Positions 41,056 through 49,904 of a DNA stretch of 64,000 nucleotides are shown one piece after another. The stretch spans positions 1 through 64,000 of the forward strand of contig CANGBK010000001.1 of assembly GCA_947452235.1 (NCBI GenBank), given 5' to 3'. Origin of the DNA: Micrococcales bacterium (GTDB lineage Bacteria; Actinomycetota; Actinomycetes; Actinomycetales; Microbacteriaceae). The notes under the pieces were generated by a model. That model was given only the letters and a program-made list of their open reading frames with translations, searched no databases and had not been told where the DNA came from. The translations under genes were made by a program, and so were the position numbers. How positions within the stretch are numbered: the stretch's first letter is position 1; each line of letters begins with the position of its first letter.

Positions 41056-41849
41056 TTCTTTTTAGGCTTCAGGTATAGCCAGCCAACGATAGCAACATAG
41101 ATTACCCAACTTGCGCTAACCAAAATGGTTGGAGCCGAGTTGAAGCTAATTGTTCCTCGTAGCAGAGTATCCAGAGCACTGCCATCAGTGATTATGCCGG
41201 TTAGGTCGTAGGCAGTTTGATTTAGGAATGGTAGCCAACCTATTTCTTGCAGTTCGCCAACACCATAAGCCAAAATTCCGGCTGCAACGATAATCAGGAA
41301 TAAGCCTGTGTATTTGAAGAACAACTGCAGGTTGAGTTTCACTGAACCTTTGTAAACAAGGTAACCAATAATCGCAGACACTATTAGTCCTAGAGCTGCT
41401 CCTAGTAATGGGTTGGTATCTGGACCGGTTGCTCTTGAAGCGCTCCAGATGAATACTGATGTTTCAATACCTTCGCGAATAACCGCTAGGAAGGCAACCG
41501 CGACCAGGGTGAAGGTCTTTGTGTTTGAGTTATCGACCTGGGCTTGTAGCTTGGACTTCATGAATCGGGACTGTTTAGACATCCAGAAGATCATCCATGT
41601 AACAAAGATCATGGCGGTAATAGATGCAAGTCCGGAGATGAGTTCGTTGGTTCCTTCAGGAACAACAGCAACGAACTCGGCTAGGGCAAAACCAACAGAA
41701 ATAGAGACTAGGACCGCTAAGGCGGTTCCAAAGAGGATTCTTCGGACTGCGTTAGGGGAGCCGGTTTTGAGGGAATATGCGACCAGAATGCCTACGATTA
41801 GAGAAGCTTCTAGGCCTTCTCTTAGGCCAATCAGGAAATTAGCTAGCAC
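41052..41849 (-). CDS. Ftr1-family iron permease (EfeU-like)
   Basis: 265 aa, GTG start with AAAGG upstream. Seven hydrophobic segments and the two iron-binding REXXE motifs of the family, 'REGLE' in helix 1 and 'REGIE' in helix 4. Takes up ferric iron, normally after oxidation by EfeO/EfeB or a multicopper oxidase. No efeO or efeB gene is adjacent, so partners must be elsewhere or the permease acts alone. A DtxR/IdeR-like box lies 35 bp upstream, consistent with iron repression. Confidence 0.9.
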   Translation of the reverse strand: MLANFLIGLREGLEASLIVGILVAYSLKTGSPNAVRRILFGTALAVLVSISVGFALAEFVAVVPEGTNELISGLASITAMIFVTWMIFWMSKQSRFMKSKLQAQVDNSNTKTFTLVAVAFLAVIREGIETSVFIWSASRATGPDTNPLLGAALGLIVSAIIGYLVYKGSVKLNLQLFFKYTGLFLIIVAAGILAYGVGELQEIGWLPFLNQTAYDLTGIITDGSALDTLLRGTISFNSAPTILVSASWVIYVAIVGWLYLKPKKN

Positions 41850-41883
41850 TCTTGCCTTTCGCGATGGTTATCAGACCACTCGA

Positions 41884-41901
41884 AGTTAGGGTTACCTAAC
41901 T
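41884..41901. promoter_or_regulatory. Putative DtxR/IdeR-type iron box upstream of the Ftr1 permease
   Basis: AGTTAGG-GTTA-CCTAACT, perfect 7-bp arms. The core TTAGG-N4-CCTAA matches the right part of the DtxR/IdeR consensus at about 12 of 14 positions. It sits where an Fe(II)-bound repressor would block the permease promoter. Confidence 0.5.
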
Positions 41902-41962
41902 AAATCTACTACCTGCCTGAAACAAGGTCAAGAGAGGGTATTTCTAAACTAAGGTTTTTCTT

Positions 41963-43093
41963 ATGGCTAAACAAAGATTCACCGCTAAGAAGATCCTGTT
42001 GGTGCATGCGCACCCAGACGATGAGTCATTGCAAACTGCTCACGTGATGGCTGATGCCATCTCTCGTGGTGCTGAAGTTTTTCTGCTAACCCTAACCAGA
42101 GGTGAGCGTGGTCGAGTCAAACTTGAAGAGCTAAAGGCCCTAGAAGCTAACCGAGCTGCCATGGGTGCATTTAGAGCAGGCGAGCTAAAGAATGCTATGG
42201 CAGCTCTTGGCGTGAAGAACTTCAAGTTTGCCGGGACCAGAGCATATCTGGATAGTGGTATGAGAATTGGAAACCTAGGAACACCAACCACTCCAGCCAA
42301 ACTCGATGAAATGTCGCTAACAGCGGTTTCAACTCCGGTAATCGCCGATGACATTCTGCAGGTAATGAGATCTTTCAAACCTGATGCAGTTATTACCTAT
42401 AACTCAAAAGGTGGTTACGGTCACCCGGATCACAAGAAGACTTTCGATGCAACAGCGATGGCTCTACGTCAATTTAGAAAACTAACCGCTGGTCGTAAAA
42501 CTAAGTTCTGGGTTATCGCTGAACCAGGTGAGCGAGCAACAGTTGCTATCGGGGGAGAGAAAACTGCAGAACTCAAAAAAGCAGCCCTTTCAGCTCACGC
42601 TTCACAGGTAACTATCAAGAGAGATACATACTCGGTTGCCGATGGAGTTGAATTTAGATTCGATATGCCAGAGCGTCTAAGGCTAGCTAGCCCAAACGTG
42701 ATGCCTTGGTTCAAGCCGGTCTTTAGAGCGCTATTTGGGTTACCACTTGGATTATTGCTTGGCTATGCAGGTGCTTATGTTCATAACATCCTTGCCGATA
42801 ACGATAGGCACTCACCACTAGGTCTTTACTTGGCTCTCGGTGCAACAGCTTCTATTGCTTTTGGTCTAAGAACTTGGCGTAACTCTCGTGGTGCTCTCTA
42901 TCTTTTGAACGCGGGTATGACTATCGCTATCTGGTTCCTATCTAGAGATCACATATTTGGTGCCTTTATCGCAGATGACAAATATGGCAATCGGTATATC
43001 TGGTGTGCCATGCTGATCTGTGGTTTAGCTGCAGTATTCCCAAGAATTAGTTTCGCCAAATGGCGTGCAAAACGCACCAAGACCCATCTCTAA
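41963..43093 (+). CDS. mshB: PIG-L/LmbE-type deacetylase with C-terminal membrane domain (MshB-like)
   Basis: 376 aa. The first about 250 residues are a zinc-dependent GlcNAc-inositol deacetylase domain with 'HAHPDDES' (15-22) and 'GGYGHPDHKKT' as metal and substrate sites. MshB makes GlcN-inositol for mycothiol. The last about 115 residues add four hydrophobic segments. In M. tuberculosis mshB is followed by a separate membrane-protein gene (Rv1171), so this looks like a fusion of the two. The order typA-mshB-fdxA-dapC supports the assignment. Other LmbE-type substrates cannot be excluded. Confidence 0.8.
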   Translation: MAKQRFTAKKILLVHAHPDDESLQTAHVMADAISRGAEVFLLTLTRGERGRVKLEELKALEANRAAMGAFRAGELKNAMAALGVKNFKFAGTRAYLDSGMRIGNLGTPTTPAKLDEMSLTAVSTPVIADDILQVMRSFKPDAVITYNSKGGYGHPDHKKTFDATAMALRQFRKLTAGRKTKFWVIAEPGERATVAIGGEKTAELKKAALSAHASQVTIKRDTYSVADGVEFRFDMPERLRLASPNVMPWFKPVFRALFGLPLGLLLGYAGAYVHNILADNDRHSPLGLYLALGATASIAFGLRTWRNSRGALYLLNAGMTIAIWFLSRDHIFGAFIADDKYGNRYIWCAMLICGLAAVFPRISFAKWRAKRTKTHL

Positions 43094-43127
43094 GTAGATA
43101 ATTGAGTTAGAGAAAAGGACATTTGAA

Positions 43128-43448
43128 TTGACTTACGTTATCGCCCTACCTTGTGTTGATGTGAAGGACAAAGCTTGTATCGCTGAGTGTCCTGTTGACT
43201 GCATCTATGAGGGTGACCGCATGCTCTATATCCACCCAGATGAGTGTGTTGACTGCGGAGCGTGTGAGCCTGTTTGTCCTGTTGAAGCTATATTCTATGA
43301 AGATGATCTTCCAGCTCAGTGGGCTGACTATTACAAAGCCAACGTTGAGTTTTTCAGTAGCGTAGGTTCACCTGGCGGCGCTGCCAAGATGGGACCTATC
43401 GCTGGAGATCACCCGGTGGTCTCAGCACTTCCACCTCAAGGCGAATAA
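43128..43448 (+). CDS. fdxA: Seven-iron ferredoxin (3Fe-4S/4Fe-4S)
   Basis: 106 aa, TTG start after AAAGGAC. Cysteine patterns '[17 protein letters not shown]' (3Fe-4S) and '[15 protein letters not shown]' (4Fe-4S) as in FdxA/FdxC of actinobacteria. Electron carrier in the cytosol. It lies between mshB and dapC as in mycobacteria. Confidence 0.96.
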   Translation: MTYVIALPCVDVKDKACIAECPVDCIYEGDRMLYIHPDECVDCGACEPVCPVEAIFYEDDLPAQWADYYKANVEFFSSVGSPGGAAKMGPIAGDHPVVSALPPQGE

Positions 43449-43449
43449 C

Positions 43450-44562
43450 ATGTTTGATCGTTTGCCAGAGTATCCTTGGCAAAAACTCAAACCTTACGAA
43501 GCCATCGCACGTTCAAATCCAAAAGGCATAGTTGATTTATCTGTTGGCTCTCCAGTTGACCCAACCCCAAAGATTATTCAAGATGCTCTCGATTCCGCAA
43601 CTAACGCACCGGGGTATCCAACAACAGCAGGTTCAGCTGAGCTTAAAGAAGCGATTGTTTCTTGGTTTAAAAGAAGAAGAAATGTTGAACTAACCACCGA
43701 TCAGGTTTTCCCAACTATTGGCTCTAAAGAAATGATTTCTTTTCTTCCTTTGATGTTAGGCCTTGGCCCCGGTGATGTTGTGATTCAACCAAGAGTTGCA
43801 TACACGGCTTACGTTGTTGGTGCTGCTTTGGCTAACTGTGAAATTATCAGTGAAGATGATCCAGAGAAATGGCCAGCAAACACCAAGCTGGTTTGGATTA
43901 ACTCACCAGGTAACCCTGATGGAAAAGTTTTAGATGTTGCAAACTTTGCTAAAGCAGTTGCCAAGGCTCGTGAACTAGGTGCTGTTTTAGCATCTGATGA
44001 ATGCTACGCAGAACTTGGTTGGGGAAGATGGTCTGATGAGATCATCCCATCAGTTTTAGACCCGAGAGTTTGTGGTGGTTCTCACGAGAATCTTCTAGCT
44101 TTCTATTCTTTGTCTAAGCAATCAAACCTCGCTGGTTACCGAGCAGCTTTTGTTGCAGGAGATGCCAAGCTTGCTAAAGGTATAGTGAACCTCCGTATGC
44201 ACTCGGGTTTGATTATGCCTGCACCGGTTCAGAAAGCGGTCACTGTTGCGCTAGGAGACGATGAGCATGTCCAGATCGAGCGTGAGATTTACCGCAAGCG
44301 TCGTGAAGTATTGCTTGAAGCAGTTAAGGCTTACGGCTTTGAGATAGCGGATTCTGAGGCTGGGCTATACCTTTGGGCGACCCTAGGGGAGAACTGTTGG
44401 GAAACCGTTCAGAAGATGGCTGAACTTGGAGTTCTAGTTGTTCCGGGTGAATTCTATGAAGGTGAAGGAAGTAAGTTCGTAAGATTCTCGATAACTGCAA
44501 CCGATGAGAATATTGCCGAAGGTGCCTCAAGGCTAACTAATGCCCTAGGGTTAAAGCAGTAA
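43450..44562 (+). CDS. dapC: N-succinyldiaminopimelate aminotransferase DapC
   Basis: 370-aa fold-type I aminotransferase of the actinobacterial DapC group. Transfers the amino group in the lysine/diaminopimelate pathway needed for peptidoglycan. PLP Lys223 in 'SLSKQSNLAGYR', 'NSPGNPDGKV' binding loop and 'ASDECYAELGW' are present. It starts one base after the ferredoxin stop, so it is in the same operon. Confidence 0.93.
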   Translation: MFDRLPEYPWQKLKPYEAIARSNPKGIVDLSVGSPVDPTPKIIQDALDSATNAPGYPTTAGSAELKEAIVSWFKRRRNVELTTDQVFPTIGSKEMISFLPLMLGLGPGDVVIQPRVAYTAYVVGAALANCEIISEDDPEKWPANTKLVWINSPGNPDGKVLDVANFAKAVAKARELGAVLASDECYAELGWGRWSDEIIPSVLDPRVCGGSHENLLAFYSLSKQSNLAGYRAAFVAGDAKLAKGIVNLRMHSGLIMPAPVQKAVTVALGDDEHVQIEREIYRKRREVLLEAVKAYGFEIADSEAGLYLWATLGENCWETVQKMAELGVLVVPGEFYEGEGSKFVRFSITATDENIAEGASRLTNALGLKQ

Positions 44563-44580
44563 ATAAAACAGGAGTAGGCA

Positions 44581-45861
44581 TTGTCAACTGAGAACGACCA
44601 GAAAGTAACCCTTAATTACCCTGGTGGAACTGCGGATTTCCCAATCATTTCATCAACCGATGGTGACTCGGTAATTGACTTCTCTAAACTAAATGCCACG
44701 ACTGGTCTGAACTCTTTCGACATTGGTTTTGTAAACACCGCAAGCACTAGATCCGGTATTACTTTCATTGATGGCGACGAAGGTATTCTTCGTTACCGTG
44801 GTTACCCTATTGAACAGCTAGCTTCACAGAAGAGCTTTGTTGAAACTGCTTACCTTCTAATTTATGGTGAACTGCCAAATGCCCAAGAGCTTGCTCAGTG
44901 GGATGAACGTCTTAGAAGACACACTCTTATCCACGAAGATCTAAAGAACATCTTCCACTCAATGCCGCAGAACGCTCACCCAATGTCTGTTCTTTCGGCT
45001 GGAGTTTCTGCTCTTTCAACTTTCTACCAAGATTCACTAAACCCACACGATGAAGCTCAGGTTGAACTTTCAACAGTTCGTCTTTTAGCCAAGCTTCCAA
45101 CTCTAGTTGCTTATTCACATAAGAACTCTCTAGGTCAAGCACTGCTATACCCGGATAACTCGCTAAGTTATGTTGAGAACTTCATCAGAATGTGTTTTGG
45201 CAACATGGCTGAAGATTACATTCAAAACCCAGTTGTAACCAAAGCACTAGACACGCTTCTTGTTTTGCATGCAGATCACGAGCAAAACTGTTCAACATCA
45301 ACAGTTCGTCTAGTTGGTTCATCGCAGGCTAACTTGTTTGCATCTGTTTCTGCTGGTGTGTCAGCGCTGTTTGGTCCGCTTCATGGTGGAGCTAACGAAG
45401 CTGTTCTGGAGATGCTTGCACACATTCGTGATTCAGGTGAATCAGTTCAGACATACATCAACCGTGTGAAGAACAAAGAAGATGGCGTGAAGCTTATGGG
45501 CTTTGGTCACCGTGTTTATAAGAACATGGATCCAAGAGCGACCATCGTTAAAGCAACTGCAGATAAAGTTCTTGCTGACCTAGGTGTTTCAGATCCATTG
45601 CTAGATATTGCTAAAGAACTAGAAGCAGCAGCCCTAGCCGATGAATACTTCATCTCAAGAAAGCTTTACCCGAACGTTGACTTCTATACAGGTGTTATCT
45701 ACAAGGCGATGGGTTTCCCAACCCGCATGTTCACAGCACTATTTGCTATGGGAAGACTTCCGGGTTGGATTTCTCACTGGCGTGAAATGAACCACGATCC
45801 AGCAACCAAGATTGGCCGCCCTCAGCAGCTATATATTGGTGAACCTAAGCGTTCGCTTTAA
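44581..45861 (+). CDS. gltA: Citrate synthase
   Basis: 426-aa type II citrate synthase joining oxaloacetate and acetyl-CoA. Catalytic residues seen in 'FGPLHGGANEAVLEML' (His), 'GFGHRVYKNMDPRA' (His) and 'NVDFYTGVIY' (Asp). The N-terminal beta domain of hexameric, NADH-sensitive type II enzymes is present in short form. TTG start after CAGGAG. It overlaps the convergent MFS gene by 17 bp. Confidence 0.96.
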   Translation: MSTENDQKVTLNYPGGTADFPIISSTDGDSVIDFSKLNATTGLNSFDIGFVNTASTRSGITFIDGDEGILRYRGYPIEQLASQKSFVETAYLLIYGELPNAQELAQWDERLRRHTLIHEDLKNIFHSMPQNAHPMSVLSAGVSALSTFYQDSLNPHDEAQVELSTVRLLAKLPTLVAYSHKNSLGQALLYPDNSLSYVENFIRMCFGNMAEDYIQNPVVTKALDTLLVLHADHEQNCSTSTVRLVGSSQANLFASVSAGVSALFGPLHGGANEAVLEMLAHIRDSGESVQTYINRVKNKEDGVKLMGFGHRVYKNMDPRATIVKATADKVLADLGVSDPLLDIAKELEAAALADEYFISRKLYPNVDFYTGVIYKAMGFPTRMFTALFAMGRLPGWISHWREMNHDPATKIGRPQQLYIGEPKRSL

Positions 45862-47044
45862 TAATCTTCAACTGTTCTTTATAAACAGTTGGGAATAGCA
45901 CCGCAAAGCCGGTAAAGGCTAAAGCTCCCGCAACGATAAAGACTTCACGAACGCCGAAAGCGCCAATCAAGCCACCCGCGATTGACATGGAACCGATGCT
46001 CGCTACAGAAATGATTGCACCAAAGGCTGCAAACACACGTCCCTGAACATCATGCGGTGTTACCTTGATCATCATTCCAACACCGTAGCTGTTGATAGTT
46101 GCGTTACCAACACCAGCAATGAACCAAATAGGAATCATTACCCAGTAGTTAGGGGATAAACCAACACCTAAAGCTGAAATGGATAGAACTCCAAGGCCTA
46201 TACCTAGGAGGTTTAGTTCTGTGCGCATAGAAACTTTCTTGGCTCCAGCAATCACGCTAAAGAGCAAGGTTCCAATCATGAAAGATGATCCAACAACACC
46301 GTAGATAAATGCGTTGGCATGCATGATGTTCGTCACGAGGAAAATATCCCCCACGTTCACAACACTCATGCAGAACACCATTGCAAAAACCAAGATCACA
46401 AGCGAACGCAGAAGAGCATTCTTCATTAGGAAGCGGAAACCTTCCATAACTTGAGTCTTCTCACCTTCTTTGAGGGCTTCTGGTGCATGGTTGACGCCAA
46501 CAATGAAAGGTAGAAGGGCAATCATGGTTGTGAAGAAACCATCGATTGCAAATGTCCAAACAAAGCCTGTTGCCTGAACCAAGAATCCAGCAACGATAGG
46601 CCCAGTCAAACTGGCTATCGAGAAATAAGTTTGAATGGTTCCCATGGCACGGCCAAAGTCATCCTTGGTTGCCAGTAGTGGGGTTAACTTTCCCCAAGTA
46701 GGACCAATCACTGAAGCGCAAGTATTTGCTATGAACAACAAAACTAAAATGGCCCAGGTGTCTAGTCTCTGGGTTTGGGCAAACACGGCTGCACCACCGA
46801 TTACCGAAAGAATCGGAATTACTTGTTTAGTGCTGAAACGATCTGCAATGGTTCCAGCCCAAGGAGCAAAGACGATGGAAGGTAAAGTTCCAACGATAAA
46901 CAATGCAGCAACAGCTGCTGGTCCTTTATCTTTTTCTCTGAAAACTAATGTGAAGAGGGTTAGCTCTGAACCGAGCATCGAAAAGGCCCTGGCTATAGCC
47001 ATGGTTTGGATTTTTGACCACTGTGTCTTTGTTGGTTCAATCAT
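45845..47044 (-). CDS. Major facilitator superfamily transporter (EntS-like)
   Basis: 399 aa with 12 hydrophobic segments. 'VREKDKGPAAVAALFIVGTLPSIVFAPWAGTIADRFSTK' and the repeated 'GRAMGTIQTYFSIASLTGPIVAGFLVQATG' resemble the MFS_3/EntS group of exporters for siderophores, macrolides or other drugs. The substrate is unknown. TAAACT lies 6 nt before the ATG, so it is probably leaderless. Confidence 0.85.
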   Translation of the reverse strand: MIEPTKTQWSKIQTMAIARAFSMLGSELTLFTLVFREKDKGPAAVAALFIVGTLPSIVFAPWAGTIADRFSTKQVIPILSVIGGAAVFAQTQRLDTWAILVLLFIANTCASVIGPTWGKLTPLLATKDDFGRAMGTIQTYFSIASLTGPIVAGFLVQATGFVWTFAIDGFFTTMIALLPFIVGVNHAPEALKEGEKTQVMEGFRFLMKNALLRSLVILVFAMVFCMSVVNVGDIFLVTNIMHANAFIYGVVGSSFMIGTLLFSVIAGAKKVSMRTELNLLGIGLGVLSISALGVGLSPNYWVMIPIWFIAGVGNATINSYGVGMMIKVTPHDVQGRVFAAFGAIISVASIGSMSIAGGLIGAFGVREVFIVAGALAFTGFAVLFPTVYKEQLKIIKANA

Positions 47045-47050
47045 TTGACC

Positions 47051-47056
47051 AGTTTA
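47051..47056 (-). promoter_or_regulatory. Putative -10 element (TAAACT) of the leaderless MFS gene
   Basis: Minus-strand TAAACT followed by 6 nt and the ATG at 47044. The element lies in the 18-bp gap after the rsmD stop. Confidence 0.45.
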
Positions 47057-47062
47057 CTTTTG

Positions 47063-47629
47063 CTAGTTGGCCAACCAGTAAACAATCGTGTCACCGTAGG
47101 ATTTCTCTTCGGTAACGGATAATCCTTCAGGCAGGCTTGGTTGTTCTGATCTGCTGGATCTTTCAAGAACAACCACAGCATCCTTGTTTAGTACCTCAAC
47201 CAGCTTGCTAAGTACAGCTGATATAGCCTCGTTGTCAACTTCATATGGCGGGTCAATAAAAACTAGGTCAAAACGGTCTCCGCAGTGCTCAAGGTATTGG
47301 GCAACGCTTCTACCCTCAGCTCTGATATCTGCATCCAGATCTTCTTTTTGCAGAGCACTCTTTACCATTCTCATGTTGGTGATAATTCCACCTAGAGCCT
47401 GCTTGTGTTGTTCAACTAGAACAACTTTCTTTGCTCCACGACTGGCTGCCTCAAGTCCTAATGCACCGGTACCTGCGTAAAGATCCAAAACCTCTGCATT
47501 TTCGATTAGGTTTAGTGCTGCTAGCCGGTTATAGATGCTTTCGCGGATACGGTCGCTAGTTGGTCTTGTGACTTTGGCTGGGGAAGCTAAAGTTCTGCTA
47601 CCAGCGATGCCACCAATAATTCTCGTCAT
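47063..47629 (-). CDS. rsmD: 16S rRNA (guanine(966)-N2)-methyltransferase
   Basis: 188 aa. SAM-binding 'VLDLYAGTGALGLEAASRGAKKVVLVE', catalytic '(N/D)PPY' motif in 'LVFIDPPYEV', and the family N-terminus 'RIIGGIAGSRTLASP' and 'PTSDRIRESIYNRLAAL'. Methylates G966 of 16S rRNA in the small subunit. Divergent from recG. Close to coaD as in many bacteria, apart from recG and the accessory segment. Confidence 0.95.
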   Translation of the reverse strand: MTRIIGGIAGSRTLASPAKVTRPTSDRIRESIYNRLAALNLIENAEVLDLYAGTGALGLEAASRGAKKVVLVEQHKQALGGIITNMRMVKSALQKEDLDADIRAEGRSVAQYLEHCGDRFDLVFIDPPYEVDNEAISAVLSKLVEVLNKDAVVVLERSSRSEQPSLPEGLSVTEEKSYGDTIVYWLAN

Positions 47630-47647
47630 AGTGTGGCTAGCCTAACT

Positions 47648-47653
47648 TAGATA
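47648..47653 (+). promoter_or_regulatory. Putative -10 element (TAGATA) of recG
   Basis: TAGATA followed by 7 nt and the TTG at 47661, suggesting leaderless initiation from the TTG. Confidence 0.35.
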
Positions 47654-47660
47654 AGTTCTC

Positions 47661-49820
47661 TTGGAAGATTTAACCATGCTGTTACCAACAACTCCGCTAG
47701 ATAGGCTCTTAGGCGATAAAACCGCCAAGAGCCTGGCTAAGCATTTGGAGTTAGTGACTGTTGCTGATTTGTTGCAGCATTACCCAAGAAGATATTCATC
47801 TAGGGGAGAGCTAACCAGCATCAATGAGATACCGATCGGTGAAGCAGCCACTTTGATTGCCGATGTCGTTGATGTGAATGAACGAAGGATGAAAGGTAAA
47901 GCTGGTTCCATCCTTGAAGTGAAGATCACCGATGGTAAAGGCTTTGTTACAGCAACCTTTTTCAACCAGGCTTGGCGTAAACAAAAACTAACTCCAGGAA
48001 CCAGAGGTCTTTGGGCTGGCAAGATCGGAAGTTTCAACGGCAAGTTGCAGCTTTCTCACCCTGACTATGCCTTATTCAACGACGAAATTGAGGATGAGGT
48101 TGCTAAGGCTTGGGCAGAGTTACCTATCCCTATCTATCCCGCAACATCAACCTGCACAACCTGGATGATTCAAAGATCTATGCGAATCATCTTGGATCAA
48201 CTACCTGAACTTGATGATGAGATTCCAGCTGAACTGATTGAAGCTGAAGGATTGCTGCCACTAACTAAAGCCATCAAACTTGTTCATCAACCAAATAACT
48301 TAAATGAAGCTCAAGCGGCTATAAAGACTTTGAAATTTCATGAAGCCTTCATGCTTCAGGCAACACTTATCAAAACTAGGTTAGAGACTAAACATCAGCA
48401 CTCTTCGGTTCGTGAAGCTAAAGCTAAAGGAATTCTTGAGAGCTTTGACAAGGCTTTGCCCTTTGAGTTAACTGAGAAGCAAGTCCTCATCGGTAATGAA
48501 ATAGCTAAAGATATGGCCAGTGGTCATCCAATGAATAGGCTGCTGCAAGGTGAAGTTGGTTCAGGTAAAACATTGGTTGCGGTTAGAGCAATGATTACGG
48601 TTGCTGAAAGCCAAGGTCAATCAGCCTTACTAGCTCCAACAGAAGTGTTGGCTAGTCAGCACTACCAGTCAATTCAAAAAACTTTAGGGGAGAGCTTAGC
48701 TAAAGAGCTTGGGCTGACTTTGCTAACCGGTCAGATGAGTCAACCTGAACGAAAGAGTGCGATGCTGGCTATCGTCTCTGGGAAAGCAAAGATCATTGTT
48801 GGTACTCATGCATTATTTGCTGAGAAAGTTGAGTTCTTTGATTTGGGTTTGATTGTTATTGATGAGCAGCATCGCTTTGGTGTTGAGCAAAGAGAAGCTC
48901 TAAGACTTAAAGGTAAAACAGCACCTCATGTTCTAACCATGACAGCAACGCCTATCCCTAGAACTCTTGCTGTAACAGTATTTGGTGATTTGGATATCTC
49001 AATCCTTGATCAACTACCTAAAGGTCGCCAAGCGATCACCTCGCACGTTGTAACGGATAGCCAGCCAGCACTTGTAGCAAGAGTGTGGCAAAGAATTGCT
49101 GAAGAGGTTGCTAACGGTAGACAGGCCTTTGTGGTTTGTCCAAGGATTGATGACTCTGATGATCACAAGGAACTACTTGATCCAGAAAGCGAACACGAGA
49201 GTAAGCGACCTTTGGCTGCAGCTGTTTCAGTTGCTAAGAGCCTTCAAGCCAATCCTTACCTGAAGGATCTTCGTATCGGCTTGTTGCACGGTAAACAATC
49301 AAGTGAAACTAAAGCAGAGGTGATGGCAAGCTTTGCTAACAAAGAACTTGATGTCCTAGTTTCAACAACGGTCATTGAGGTCGGTGTTGATGTTCCTAAT
49401 GCCACCACCATGGTCATTTTAGATGCAGATAGATTTGGCGTTTCTCAGCTCCATCAACTCAGAGGTCGTGTTGGCCGTGGTGGATTACCTGGTCTATGTT
49501 TACTGCTCACCTCTGCAGAGGAAGATAGCCCAGCAATGGAAAGAGTCAAAGCGGTTGCTGCAACTAATGATGGGTTCAAGCTAAGTGAAATCGATCTAGA
49601 ACTAAGACGTGAAGGTGATGTCTTAGGTTCAACTCAATCAGGAGGTAAATCGAGTTTGAAACTGCTTAGAGTTCTTCGCGATCAGGAACTGATTCAGAAA
49701 GTTAGAGAACAGGTCCAGGCTATTTATGACCAAGACCCAACCCTTGAGAAGCACCCAGGGCTAGCAAATGCTCTATTAGCCCAAGATAAAGCCAACGGGG
49801 ACTTTCTAACGAAGTCGTAA
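47661..49820 (+). CDS. recG: ATP-dependent DNA helicase RecG
   Basis: 719 aa from TTG 47661 (an ATG at 47676 is the alternative). Remodels stalled replication forks and Holliday junctions. Wedge/OB domain in the first third ('RRYSSRGELTSINEIPIGEAATL'), Walker A 'LLQGEVGSGKTLVA', DEQH box 'LIVIDEQHRFGVEQRE', motif III 'TMTATPIPRTLA' and the C-terminal helicase motif 'QLRGRVGRGG' are present. The last six codons (DFLTKS) and the stop recur at the end of the membrane-protein gene 2.1 kb downstream. Confidence 0.96.
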   Translation: MEDLTMLLPTTPLDRLLGDKTAKSLAKHLELVTVADLLQHYPRRYSSRGELTSINEIPIGEAATLIADVVDVNERRMKGKAGSILEVKITDGKGFVTATFFNQAWRKQKLTPGTRGLWAGKIGSFNGKLQLSHPDYALFNDEIEDEVAKAWAELPIPIYPATSTCTTWMIQRSMRIILDQLPELDDEIPAELIEAEGLLPLTKAIKLVHQPNNLNEAQAAIKTLKFHEAFMLQATLIKTRLETKHQHSSVREAKAKGILESFDKALPFELTEKQVLIGNEIAKDMASGHPMNRLLQGEVGSGKTLVAVRAMITVAESQGQSALLAPTEVLASQHYQSIQKTLGESLAKELGLTLLTGQMSQPERKSAMLAIVSGKAKIIVGTHALFAEKVEFFDLGLIVIDEQHRFGVEQREALRLKGKTAPHVLTMTATPIPRTLAVTVFGDLDISILDQLPKGRQAITSHVVTDSQPALVARVWQRIAEEVANGRQAFVVCPRIDDSDDHKELLDPESEHESKRPLAAAVSVAKSLQANPYLKDLRIGLLHGKQSSETKAEVMASFANKELDVLVSTTVIEVGVDVPNATTMVILDADRFGVSQLHQLRGRVGRGGLPGLCLLLTSAEEDSPAMERVKAVAATNDGFKLSEIDLELRREGDVLGSTQSGGKSSLKLLRVLRDQELIQKVREQVQAIYDQDPTLEKHPGLANALLAQDKANGDFLTKS
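49799..49820 (+). repeat. Direct repeat, copy 1 (recG 3' end)
   Basis: 22 bp GGACTTTCTAAC..., 19 of 22 bases shared with 51942-51963. Differences are acg/act, tcg/tca and taa/tag, i.e. synonymous or stop-to-stop. It contains the inverted repeat GACTT-N7-AAGTC. Confidence 0.85.
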
Positions 49821-49904
49821 CAAGCAGCATTCGTAAGATTAATTGTCCCCATTCGGTGATATGTTTCTAGTGAATTTTATTCTTGAAGTTAATTAGGGGG
49901 AATT

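Noticed and set aside
47636-47656. DtxR-box-like sequence (about 14 of 19 matches) between rsmD and recG
   Set aside because: The matching part contains TAGGCT, which acts as a -10 hexamer elsewhere in this window, and the genes have no iron link.
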